From the NCBI RefSeq assembly GCF_014395225.1, contig NZ_CP060723.1, positions 5,146,001 to 5,210,000 of the forward strand: a stretch of DNA of 64,000 bases, read 5' to 3'. Below the pieces are notes generated by a model that made no database searches, was not told the DNA's origin, and saw nothing but the letters and a program-made list of their open reading frames with translations. The position numbers and the translations under genes are program-made. Numbering within the stretch: position 1 is the stretch's first letter; each line of letters begins with the position of its first letter. The stretch is from Pedobacter roseus. Its GTDB lineage: Bacteria; Bacteroidota; Bacteroidia; Sphingobacteriales; Sphingobacteriaceae. This document shows, one piece after another, positions 1 through 7,540 of this stretch.

Positions 1-2
1 TC

Positions 3-689
3 TCTTTTACTTTTGTTCAAAAGAAAACAAAGCTGTATATCATCGGCGATTCTACCGCGGCCAATAAAGAAGAAAAAGCTTATCCGGAGACCGGTTGGGG
101 CATGGCTTTACAAGCATACTTTAAAACCGATGTTACGGTTGATAACCGGGCTTTAAATGGAAGAAGTACCAAATCGTTCAGGGCCGAAAAACGTTGGGAT
201 CCGATATTGGCACAGTTGGCGCCAGGTGATTATGTTTTTATAGAATTTGGACATAATGATGAAAAAGTTGACAAACCAACAGTTGGAGTTTCATTGGCCG
301 ATTTTAAGATCAATCTGGTGAATTATGTAAAAGAAACCCGGAGCAAAAAAGCTTTTCCGGTTTTACTCACGCCTATTTCGCGCAGAAGTTTCAAAAATGG
401 TGTTTTAATCGATTCGCATGGCGATTATCCCCGCATAACCCGTCAGGTGGCCGATTCGCTAAATGTACCCTTAATTGATATGCTGGCTAAAACAGAAAGT
501 TTATTGACCCGTTTGGGAGATGAGCCTTCAATTAAATTATTCAACCATGTTGATTCGGGAAATGTAAATTATCCAAAAGGCAAAAAAGACGATACGCATT
601 TAAGTCCGGAAGGTGCTAAACAGGTTGCAGGATTGGTAGTGAAAGGAATTAAAGAGTTGAAGTTGAATTTAGCAAAGAGTTTGAAATAA
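3..689 (+). CDS. rhamnogalacturonan acetylesterase (CE12, SGNH hydrolase), 5' end outside window
   Basis: Removes acetyl groups from rhamnogalacturonan I so that pectin backbone enzymes can act; expected to be periplasmic or secreted. The reading frame is open from base 3, so the start and probable signal peptide lie left of the window; the ATG at 102 falls after the first catalytic block and is not the start. SGNH blocks are visible: IGDST (nucleophile Ser), GRST, FGHND, and a C-terminal DDTHLSPEGA block with the Asp/His pair. It is a paralogue of the CE12 gene at 18696-19490, with which it shares GRST, FGHND, VKETR and the final THxxPEGA block. It faces the GapN-like gene tail to tail. The family is clear; the exact substrate is inferred from the pectin neighbourhood. 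Confidence 0.88.
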   Translation, partial: SFTFVQKKTKLYIIGDSTAANKEEKAYPETGWGMALQAYFKTDVTVDNRALNGRSTKSFRAEKRWDPILAQLAPGDYVFIEFGHNDEKVDKPTVGVSLADFKINLVNYVKETRSKKAFPVLLTPISRRSFKNGVLIDSHGDYPRITRQVADSLNVPLIDMLAKTESLLTRLGDEPSIKLFNHVDSGNVNYPKGKKDDTHLSPEGAKQVAGLVVKGIKELKLNLAKSLK

Positions 690-700
690 TGTTCTTAGAT

Positions 701-721
701 AGGTTGGTGAGTCACCAACCT
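701..721. repeat. perfect 10-bp palindrome, possible terminator
   Basis: AGGTTGGTGA and TCACCAACCT are perfect reverse complements around one central base, 12 bases after the CE12 stop codon. It could end the CE12 transcript, but no T-run follows on either side, so a REP-like palindrome is equally likely. Confidence 0.45.
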
Positions 722-745
722 TAGAGTTAGAGCTAAAATTGAGTT

Positions 746-878
746 TGTCATCCTGAACGCAGTGAAGGATCCTTTTATTAAGCGTACTAACCTCTCAAGT
801 AATCTCATCTTAAGAGATAGGTTAATTTGGGTTCTGCTTTTCATCGTTTGGAGATTCTTCACTACGTTCAGAATGACA
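746..878. repeat. imperfect inverted-repeat intergenic element
   Basis: The left arm begins TGTCATCCTGAACG and the right arm ends CGTTCAGAATGACA. They are near reverse complements over about 26 bases, enclosing GTGAAGGATC and GATTCTTCAC. The word pair is typical of scattered, apparently non-autonomous repeats in Bacteroidota spacers. A half copy (ACTACGCTCAGACTGACA) lies near 47911-47928. It is not coding. Confidence 0.6.
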
Positions 879-925
879 GAAAAAAGCCGCAAATCCACGG
901 ATTAACATCCATGTTTTTGCGGCTT
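876..925 (-). terminator. intrinsic terminator of the GapN-like gene
   Basis: AAGCCGCAAA (884-893) pairs perfectly with TTTGCGGCTT (916-925). Read on the minus strand the stem is followed by a T-run, and it lies 20 bases past the dehydrogenase stop codon. Confidence 0.75.
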
Positions 926-944
926 GGTTTTATAAACTGATCTT

Positions 945-2570
945 TTAAAAAATATACTTCGTACTTAAGAAGTTCGAATCATCTCCCCTCACAATTTCAT
1001 TCAGTAACTTTTTATTATCCTCTGTAAATTTAGTAGCCACCAAAGAGCGGATCGAGAATGAACGCAAAGCATCCACTACAGAAAGTGTTCCTTCGGCACT
1101 GTCTTTACGACCGGTGAAAGGGAATACATCTGGGCCACGCTGACATTGGCAATTGATATTTACACGACTTACCTGGTTAACCAAAGGATCGATCAGTGAA
1201 GAAATTACCGCAGCATTGTTGCTAAAAATACTCACCTGCTGGCCGTGTGGCGAACCGATTAAATACTCAATAGGTTCTTCCAGATCATCGAAAGGTACAA
1301 CCGGCACAATCGGACCAAATTGCTCTTCGCGATATAGTTTCATGTTGCTGTTAACAGGATACACAATGGCAGGATAAACAAAAGTTTCTAAAGTTTGTCC
1401 ACCATTTTTGTTTACCACTTTCGCTCCGTGCGAAACCGCATCATCAATGCATTCTTTTAAATATTCTGGTTTATTCAGCTCAGGCAATGGCGTAAGGTTT
1501 ACGCCTTTTTCCCATGGCATACCGAATTTCAGTTTTTCTACTTCTGCAGATAAACGCTTTAAAAATTCCTGTGCCAAACTGCGGTGTACATAAACGATTT
1601 TAATCGCGGTACAACGTTGTCCGTTAAAAGAAAGTGAACCTAAAACGGTTTCAGAAACCGCTAAATCAAGATCAGCATCTTTGGTGATGATGGCTGCATT
1701 TTTGGCATCCAAACCTAAAATAGCCCTTAAACGGTTTACTTTAGGGTGCAGTTTTTTTAATTCGTTAGCTACTTTACTCGAACCAATCAAAGTAAGCACA
1801 TTGATTTTTCCTGATTTCATCAATCCCGGAACAATGGTATTGCCGCGGCCATAAATGGTATTCACCACACCTTTAGGAAAGCTGGAACGGAAAGCTTCTA
1901 ACAAAGGGTAATGTAATAAAGTACCGTGCTTAGGTGGTTTGAATAAAAGCGTGTTGCCCATAATCAAAGCCGGGATGAGCGTAGTAAAAGTCTCGTTTAA
2001 AGGATAATTAAACGGGCCCATGCAAAGCACTACACCAAGCGGAGAACGGCGCACCTGGGCTACAATTCCCTGCTCAATTTCAAAACGTGATGACTGTCTG
2101 TCGATATCTTTCAATGCATCGATGGTCGCATAGATGTATTCAACTGTACGGTCAAACTCTTTTACCGAATCGGCATAAGATTTACCGATTTCCCACATAA
2201 TGAGCTTGGCAACAATTTCTTTTTGCTCAATCATTTTATGGGTAAAGTTTTCTACACAGGCAATGCGATCGGCAACGCTCATGGTTGGCCACTGTCCGCG
2301 ACCGTTGTCATAAGCGGCTACGGCGGCATCCAAAGCTTCTGTAGATTCTTTTTCTGTACATACCGGGAAACTACCGATACGCTTTCGTTTCAAACCCTCA
2401 GGGGTTTTTACGCATACTGGAGAAAAAACTTCATTAAACGGTCCGTTCCATGGTTTCATCTCTCCATTTGATAGAAACTCCTTTTGATTGATTTCTTCCG
2501 TGAGCCTAAATTCATCTGGAATCTGGCTCTCTTCAACGAAAATACTTTCGAGGTTTAGCGTTGTACTCAA
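945..2570 (-). CDS. aldehyde dehydrogenase, probable NADP-dependent non-phosphorylating glyceraldehyde-3-phosphate dehydrogenase (GapN-like)
   Basis: Likely oxidises glyceraldehyde-3-phosphate to 3-phosphoglycerate with NADP+, which fits a cluster whose KDPG aldolase makes that triose. The 541-aa cytoplasmic protein has the ALDH fold: PFNYP near residue 187, FKPPK near 210, catalytic Cys320 in FNGQRCTA, EEQFGP, and a GapN-like tail with RGPDVFPFTGRKDS. The canonical ELGGK block reads GLDAKN (286-291), so the usual general-base Glu is replaced by Gly. The start is TTG at 2570: no ATG occurs between it and the upstream in-frame stop, and the first internal Met (38) would remove conserved sequence. 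It is last in the minus-strand series, behind a terminator that ends the transporter unit, so it probably has its own promoter. Another aldehyde substrate cannot be excluded. Confidence 0.72.
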   Translation of the reverse strand: MSTTLNLESIFVEESQIPDEFRLTEEINQKEFLSNGEMKPWNGPFNEVFSPVCVKTPEGLKRKRIGSFPVCTEKESTEALDAAVAAYDNGRGQWPTMSVADRIACVENFTHKMIEQKEIVAKLIMWEIGKSYADSVKEFDRTVEYIYATIDALKDIDRQSSRFEIEQGIVAQVRRSPLGVVLCMGPFNYPLNETFTTLIPALIMGNTLLFKPPKHGTLLHYPLLEAFRSSFPKGVVNTIYGRGNTIVPGLMKSGKINVLTLIGSSKVANELKKLHPKVNRLRAILGLDAKNAAIITKDADLDLAVSETVLGSLSFNGQRCTAIKIVYVHRSLAQEFLKRLSAEVEKLKFGMPWEKGVNLTPLPELNKPEYLKECIDDAVSHGAKVVNKNGGQTLETFVYPAIVYPVNSNMKLYREEQFGPIVPVVPFDDLEEPIEYLIGSPHGQQVSIFSNNAAVISSLIDPLVNQVSRVNINCQCQRGPDVFPFTGRKDSAEGTLSVVDALRSFSIRSLVATKFTEDNKKLLNEIVRGDDSNFLSTKYIF

Positions 2571-2635
2571 TTTTAAGTTGTTGTTAGGGTTAAATTAATG
2601 TTAAATCTATCGTTTAAGTATAGATTCGTTTGTAT

Positions 2636-2676
2636 AAAAAGGCTGATGGTCCGGAAAACTTTCCTTACATCAGCCT
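2636..2676 (-). terminator. intrinsic terminator after the hexuronate transporter
   Basis: GGCTGATG (2641-2648) pairs with CATCAGCC (2668-2675). On the minus strand a five-T run follows immediately. It separates the kdgK-eda-transporter unit from the GapN-like gene. Confidence 0.75.
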
Positions 2677-2681
2677 CTGGT

Positions 2682-4121
2682 TTATTTTAGTTCGATTACT
2701 TTATATTTTGGCACTAAGGATTTCATTACTGTCCAGCCGATTAAATAACATACCGCACAGATGGAAAAGATAATGAAATAACCAGCTTCTTCACCTTTAA
2801 AACCCATAAAAACAATCTCGTTTTTGCCCGTATAATCGAACAGCAAACCAGAGCCTTTATTGATGATGAAAGAGCCTAAACCACCCGCCATACCACCTAT
2901 ACCGGTAATTGTTGCAATGGCTTTTTTAGGAAACATATCGCCCACAGTAGAAAATATATTTGCCGACCATGCCTGGTGGGCTGCACCTGCGATACCGATA
3001 ATGATTACCGGAATCCAGTAAGTAATGTGACCTAAAGGTTGTGCGGCCAAAGCCAATAGCGGGAAAAATGCAAAAATCAACATGGCCCTCATCCGGCCTT
3101 CGTATGGATTCATGCCTTTTTTATCAACGAAATAAGTGGGTAACCATCCTCCGATAATCGAAAGCAGGGTAATCATGTAAAGCACAAATAATGGTAATGC
3201 ACTTTGGGTAGAATCCATTCCGTAAACCGATTTCAGGTAAGCAGGGGTCCAGAATAAAAAGAACCACCAAACGCCATCAGTCATAAATTTACCAAAGGCA
3301 AAAGCCCAGGTTTGCTTGTATTTAAAACAATCGATAAACGAAACTTTTTCTTTGGTTTCTTCAACGTAATCGGCCAATTTCCGGTCGTTGATCACATCTT
3401 GTTGAATATAGGCCAATTCTTCAGCGCTTACCCGTTTATGTAATTCTGGCTTGTTATATACGAAAACCCATAAGCCCATCCATATAAAACCCAATGCACC
3501 AATGATAATGAACGACATTTCCCATCCGTAAGCTTTGGCGATAAAAGGAATGGTAATAGGGGCAGCCAATGCACCAACGGTAGCGCCCGCATTAAATATA
3601 CTGGTAGCAAATGCCCTATCTTTTTTAGGAAAATATTCGGCAGTGGCTTTAATTGCAGCGGGAAAGTTTCCAGCCTCTCCAACCGCCAATACAAAACGGG
3701 CAAAAATAAAGAGCGTAACACTTACCGAAACCACTAAACCTGTATCGTTAACACGGGCAATAATTTCTTTAGCACCTTCAAAACCTACAAACCAGTTTCC
3801 ATTGATGATACCTGCAGTTGCAATACCACAAAAAGCATGCAAACAGGCGCCTACCGACCAAACACCAATGGCCCATAAAAAGCCCTTTTTTGTATCCAGT
3901 TTATCAACTAAACGACCAGCAAAAAGCATCGATATGGCATAAAAAATAGAGAACAGGGCCGTTATATTTCCATAGTCGTTATTGTCCCAATGAAATTCCG
4001 GTTTAATAAAATCCGTCCAGGTTAAAGAAAGGACCTGTCTATCTAAATAATTTATCGTAGTGGCTAAAAATAACAGCAAACAGATGGTCCATCTATATTT
4101 GCTTGTTTGGGGTTGGTTCAT
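2682..4121 (-). CDS. MFS hexuronate transporter (ExuT-like, anion:cation symporter family)
   Basis: Inner-membrane importer, inferred to take up galacturonate or glucuronate. The 479-aa protein starts with a short cytoplasmic tail and TM1 containing NYLDRQVLS, the signature region of ACS-family hexuronate transporters. About twelve hydrophobic segments follow, with the MFS loop GRLVDKLDTKKG between TM2 and TM3 and AVGEAGNFPAAIKA in TM4, also typical of ExuT/GudP relatives. The start ATG lies 21 bases after the eda stop, so it is probably cotranscribed with kdgK and eda. A terminator follows. There is an insertion (about residues 106-132, with NGNWFVGFEGAKE) before the fourth hydrophobic segment compared with shorter relatives. 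Substrate is inferred from context. Confidence 0.85.
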   Translation of the reverse strand: MNQPQTSKYRWTICLLLFLATTINYLDRQVLSLTWTDFIKPEFHWDNNDYGNITALFSIFYAISMLFAGRLVDKLDTKKGFLWAIGVWSVGACLHAFCGIATAGIINGNWFVGFEGAKEIIARVNDTGLVVSVSVTLFIFARFVLAVGEAGNFPAAIKATAEYFPKKDRAFATSIFNAGATVGALAAPITIPFIAKAYGWEMSFIIIGALGFIWMGLWVFVYNKPELHKRVSAEELAYIQQDVINDRKLADYVEETKEKVSFIDCFKYKQTWAFAFGKFMTDGVWWFFLFWTPAYLKSVYGMDSTQSALPLFVLYMITLLSIIGGWLPTYFVDKKGMNPYEGRMRAMLIFAFFPLLALAAQPLGHITYWIPVIIIGIAGAAHQAWSANIFSTVGDMFPKKAIATITGIGGMAGGLGSFIINKGSGLLFDYTGKNEIVFMGFKGEEAGYFIIFSICAVCYLIGWTVMKSLVPKYKVIELK

Positions 4122-4142
4122 TTGGTTAGGTTTGTTAAATTT

Positions 4143-4805
4143 TTATTTGCTCTGCTGGATTAGATCAAGCGCTAATTTGGTATTGTCGAATAACTCCTCG
4201 TAAAGTCCTTTACTCATCACATCTTTGCTGATTAATTTACTTCCCATACCAACCGCACAAACACCAGATTTAAACCAGGTTTTTAAGTTATCGGCATTAA
4301 TTTCTACTCCACCGGTCGGCATAAACAGCTGTCCGGCGAAAAGATCCTTAATTGATGAAATAAACTCCGGACCTAAAATATTGGCAGGAAAAATTTTGAT
4401 CAGCATGGCTTTGTGCTCCTGGGCTACGCTGATTTCAGTCGGCGTCATACAGCCCGGAATCCACAGCATTCCGATTTTGTTGGCAATTTCGGCCACAGCC
4501 GGATTTACGATCGGTGCCACAATAAAATCTGTTCCCGCCTCTATAAAAGCATTTGCATCAGCAGGGGTTTTAATGGTTCCGATACCCAGATAAAGATCAG
4601 GCATTTCGGCATCGCGTACTTCCTTTAGTTTTTTAAAGTTCGGCAAGGCCGATTTGCCACGGTTGGTATATTCGAAAACACGTACGCCCGCTTTATACAG
4701 CGTGCGTAATATTTCAACGCTACCTGCTTCGCTATCCTGATAAAAAAGCGGTAACATACCCTGCTCTAAAATGGCATCTAAAATTTTGTGCTTGTTGCTA
4801 ATCAT
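4143..4805 (-). CDS. eda: KDPG/KHG aldolase
   Basis: Cleaves 2-keto-3-deoxy-6-phosphogluconate to pyruvate and glyceraldehyde-3-phosphate, the last dedicated step of hexuronate breakdown. At 220 aa it is the usual class I TIM-barrel length. The Schiff-base lysine is K137 in LIKIFPA, the general-base glutamate is E45 in FEYTNRG (FEITLR-type in relatives), and the phosphate-binding MPTGGV follows. The ATG start overlaps the 3' end of kdgK by 8 bases, indicating translational coupling, and the transporter starts 21 bases downstream. It may also act on 4-hydroxy-2-oxoglutarate as in other bacteria. Confidence 0.93.
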   Translation of the reverse strand: MISNKHKILDAILEQGMLPLFYQDSEAGSVEILRTLYKAGVRVFEYTNRGKSALPNFKKLKEVRDAEMPDLYLGIGTIKTPADANAFIEAGTDFIVAPIVNPAVAEIANKIGMLWIPGCMTPTEISVAQEHKAMLIKIFPANILGPEFISSIKDLFAGQLFMPTGGVEINADNLKTWFKSGVCAVGMGSKLISKDVMSKGLYEELFDNTKLALDLIQQSK

Positions 4806-5853
4806 TGCGTATTATTCTTTTTTCTATATCAGCTACGGTACTGGTTGTAGCATCACTTGGAATGTATAATTTATCGTAAGCTGCCGCTGTGGCAAAATTT
4901 AAGGTTTCTTTGGCCGATAACTGGTTGTAAAAACCATAAATCAAACCTGCCATAAAACAATCGCCACTGCCTACTTTATCTAAAATTTCGTCCGAAACAT
5001 ATTCTTCCGATACGGTTAATTCACCATCGGTATAAATGGCCGTGTAATACCTGATGCCTTTGCCATGATCGAACCTAAAAGTATTGGCCACCGCCTTACA
5101 TGCCGGAAACAAACTTAATATTTCTTTAGAAGTATCTGTTGCCTGTTGTAGTAACGTTTCTTTTGCATAACCCTCGGTTGGTGTTAAATCTTCGTGAAGT
5201 GCAGTACCCAACATTTTATTGGCTGCCCAAACATTGCCCATAATCAGGGTGCAATATTGAGCCAGTTCTGGCAAAACATCAATCGGATCTTTACCGTATT
5301 TCCAAAGTTTGGCGCGGTAGTTCAGATCCAGTGAAATGGTGATATTCCGCTCAGTTGCTGCTTTTAAAGCTTCCAGACAAACATCAGCAATAGATTGATT
5401 GATTGCCGGGCATATTGCGCTGAAATGGAACCAGCTTACGTCTTCAAAAATTGTATCCCAGTTGATCTGGCCAACCTTTAAATCAGCATAAGCAGAATTC
5501 GCACGATCGTAAATTACACCGGCATTTTTAAGGTCTTTTCCTTTCGGGAGATAATACAAACCCAAACGTTCGCCATGGTAAACCATCGGCGTGGTATCAA
5601 TATTACGGGCATCAAGATATTCAACAATTTCCCTCGTTACCGAATTATCGGGTACAGCTGATAAATAGGCCGAAGGAACATTCCAAAGGGCCAGTGCAGT
5701 GGCTACATTCAGCTCTGCACCGCCAACATAAAACGGAAGTTTGTTTTCTTTTAACCAGGCACCATCCATATCAGGGCAGATGCGCAAAAGTATTTCACCA
5801 AAGCTTAAAACTTTTTTTCCTTTTTGTGATGAAGCGAATATTTGGGTGCTCAT
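4798..5853 (-). CDS. kdgK: 2-dehydro-3-deoxygluconate kinase (PfkB family)
   Basis: Phosphorylates 2-keto-3-deoxygluconate to KDPG, linking UxaA output to Eda. The 351-aa protein shows the PfkB N-terminal motif (GGAELNVATALA near residues 44-55) and the C-terminal ATP-site signature DKVGSGDCFMAG (292-303), whose GSGD supplies catalytic D298. It starts with ATG at 5853 after a 114-base spacer from uxaC and overlaps eda by 8 bases, so it is the first gene of a kdgK-eda-transporter unit. The length and the eda neighbour favour KDG kinase over other ribokinase-like sugar kinases. Confidence 0.9.
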   Translation of the reverse strand: MSTQIFASSQKGKKVLSFGEILLRICPDMDGAWLKENKLPFYVGGAELNVATALALWNVPSAYLSAVPDNSVTREIVEYLDARNIDTTPMVYHGERLGLYYLPKGKDLKNAGVIYDRANSAYADLKVGQINWDTIFEDVSWFHFSAICPAINQSIADVCLEALKAATERNITISLDLNYRAKLWKYGKDPIDVLPELAQYCTLIMGNVWAANKMLGTALHEDLTPTEGYAKETLLQQATDTSKEILSLFPACKAVANTFRFDHGKGIRYYTAIYTDGELTVSEEYVSDEILDKVGSGDCFMAGLIYGFYNQLSAKETLNFATAAAYDKLYIPSDATTSTVADIEKRIIRND

Positions 5854-5967
5854 TTTTATATCTAATCGGCGTATTTCATGCTGTTTTCTGCAACGGTATG
5901 AAAATGGAAGGAAAACGATTGAAATGATTTGATTCCAATGAAATACCGTCCTAAAGCCTGATTTTGG

Positions 5968-7368
5968 TTAAAATTTAAAGTAATTTTTTGCGTTAAAGTA
6001 CGAAATATCCTGAACAATTTTGCCAACCCATTCCAAATCGTTAGGCAATTCGCCGTTCTCGATATCCTCTCCAAACAGGTTACAAACGATCCTTCTGAAA
6101 TATTCGTGACGGGGAAAAGAAAGGAAACTGCGCGAATCGGTAAGCATACCTACCAGACGGCTTAAAAGCCCCATATTCGATAGTGCGTTTAATTGTTTGA
6201 TCATACCGTCTTTTTGGTCTAAAAACCACCAGGCCGAACCAAACTGAACTTTACCGGCAACAGAACCATCGTTAAAGTTACCAATCATGGTGGCAATTAA
6301 TTCGTTATCGGCAGGGTTAAGGTTATAAATAATGGTTTTGGCCAGTTTATCCTGATTATCCAAACGGTTCAAAAATTTAGAAAGCATACGGGCCTGGCTA
6401 AAATCGCCTATCGAATCCCAACCGGTATCCGGACCTAATTGCCTTAACATACGGGCATTATTGTTACGCAAAGCACCAAGGTGATATTGTTGCACCCAGC
6501 CTTTTTCATGATCCCACTCAGCAAAATAAACCAGCATGGCCGATTTAAATTTCAGGTTTTCCTCGTAAGAAATACCTTGTTTAGCACGAATTTTATCAAA
6601 AATGGATGAGATTTCAGCATCCGTATAATCTTCGGCATAGATCTGTTCTAAACCATGATCGGAAACTGAACAACCATTATCAGCAAAGTAATCGTGACGG
6701 CTTTTTAAGGCTTCGATATAGTCTTGAAAACTGCTGATCGTTTTATCAACCACACTTTCCAGTTTATCGATATATTCGTTCAGGCCCTCAATATCGTCAC
6801 TGTTCATGGCCTTATCCGGACGGAAAGCAGGCAACATTTTCAAATTTGCACCTTCTCTTGCCAACTGCTGGTGAAAGTTTAAGCTATCTAGTGGATCATC
6901 GGTGGTACAAACCGCCTCTACATTCATTTTGGCTAATAAACCACGCACAGAATACTCTGGGGTTTGCAATTTTGCAGAACATTCATCATAAATTTTCTGT
7001 GCCGTTTTGCCCGAAAGTAAATCAGTTACACCGAAATAACGTTGAAGTTCTAAGTGTGTCCAGTGATATAATGGATTACGTAAGGTATAAGGAACAGTTT
7101 CTGCCCATTTCTCAAATTTTTCATAATCTGATCCAATGCCGGTAATGTATTTTTCATCCACACCATTGGCACGCATGGCCCTCCACTTATAATGGTCGCC
7201 ATACAACCAAACCTGACTGATATTGGCAAACTGGGTATTATTGGCAATCTGCTCCGGAATAAGGTGATTATGGTAATCGATAATAGGCAACGGTTTTGCA
7301 AAGTTGTGGTAGAGCTTTTCTGCTGTTTTGTTTTGCAAAAGAAAATTTTCGTCTAAAAAAGGTTTCAT
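5968..7368 (-). CDS. uxaC: glucuronate/galacturonate isomerase
   Basis: Converts D-galacturonate to D-tagaturonate (and glucuronate to fructuronate), the entry step of the isomerase pathway. The 466 aa are close to the E. coli enzyme length. The amidohydrolase-like metal site HxH is H33/H35 in DYHNHL. Further UxaC landmarks are TTDDPLDSLNFHQ, AFRPDK, SDHGLEQIYAEDY and RMLTDSRSFLSFPRHEYFRR. The ATG start at 7368 is preceded by a 172-base spacer holding a palindrome and an AACGATTA inverted repeat. The 114-base gap to kdgK has no strong terminator, so readthrough is plausible. Confidence 0.95.
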   Translation of the reverse strand: MKPFLDENFLLQNKTAEKLYHNFAKPLPIIDYHNHLIPEQIANNTQFANISQVWLYGDHYKWRAMRANGVDEKYITGIGSDYEKFEKWAETVPYTLRNPLYHWTHLELQRYFGVTDLLSGKTAQKIYDECSAKLQTPEYSVRGLLAKMNVEAVCTTDDPLDSLNFHQQLAREGANLKMLPAFRPDKAMNSDDIEGLNEYIDKLESVVDKTISSFQDYIEALKSRHDYFADNGCSVSDHGLEQIYAEDYTDAEISSIFDKIRAKQGISYEENLKFKSAMLVYFAEWDHEKGWVQQYHLGALRNNNARMLRQLGPDTGWDSIGDFSQARMLSKFLNRLDNQDKLAKTIIYNLNPADNELIATMIGNFNDGSVAGKVQFGSAWWFLDQKDGMIKQLNALSNMGLLSRLVGMLTDSRSFLSFPRHEYFRRIVCNLFGEDIENGELPNDLEWVGKIVQDISYFNAKNYFKF

Positions 7369-7391
7369 GCTATGTGATTTGAGACATTAGG

Positions 7392-7420
7392 TAATCGGTT
7401 TGAGATAATTAAAACGATTA
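7392..7420. promoter_or_regulatory. candidate operator upstream of uxaC (inverted repeat)
   Basis: TAATCGGTTT (7392-7401) and AAAACGATTA (7411-7420) are inverted with 9 of 10 positions matching and a 9-base spacer, just upstream of the uxaC start. AACGATT words also occur upstream of kdgK (5914-5920) and in the CE8/GH43 divergent region (16858-16864). Regulation is inference. Confidence 0.3.
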
Positions 7421-7445
7421 TCTATTAATTTTTTTATTTAGCCCC

Positions 7446-7514
7446 GGTCTGTGTCCCCACAAACCGGAATTGAATTTATGATTTATCTATTGGTGGTATG
7501 TGAGGACACAGACC
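7446..7514. repeat. 16-bp inverted repeat between uxaA and uxaC
   Basis: GGTCTGTGTCCCCACA (7446-7461) and TGTGAGGACACAGACC (7499-7514) match at 15 of 16 positions with a 37-base loop. It lies just past the uxaA stop, so it may attenuate transcription of the uxaB-uxaA unit. Related GTGG...CCAC palindromes occur at 11824-11837 and 47868-47891, suggesting a dispersed repeat family. Confidence 0.5.
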
Positions 7515-7540
7515 ACGGCATTTGGGTCTAAGACTCCGGA

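Noticed and set aside
695..898. 67-codon minus-strand frame after the first CE12 gene
   Set aside because: It lies entirely in the TGTCATCCTGAACG inverted repeat; such frames arise from the repeat words and have no protein signature.
3535..3942. 135-codon plus-strand frame opposite the transporter
   Set aside because: Antisense shadow of a well-supported MFS gene.
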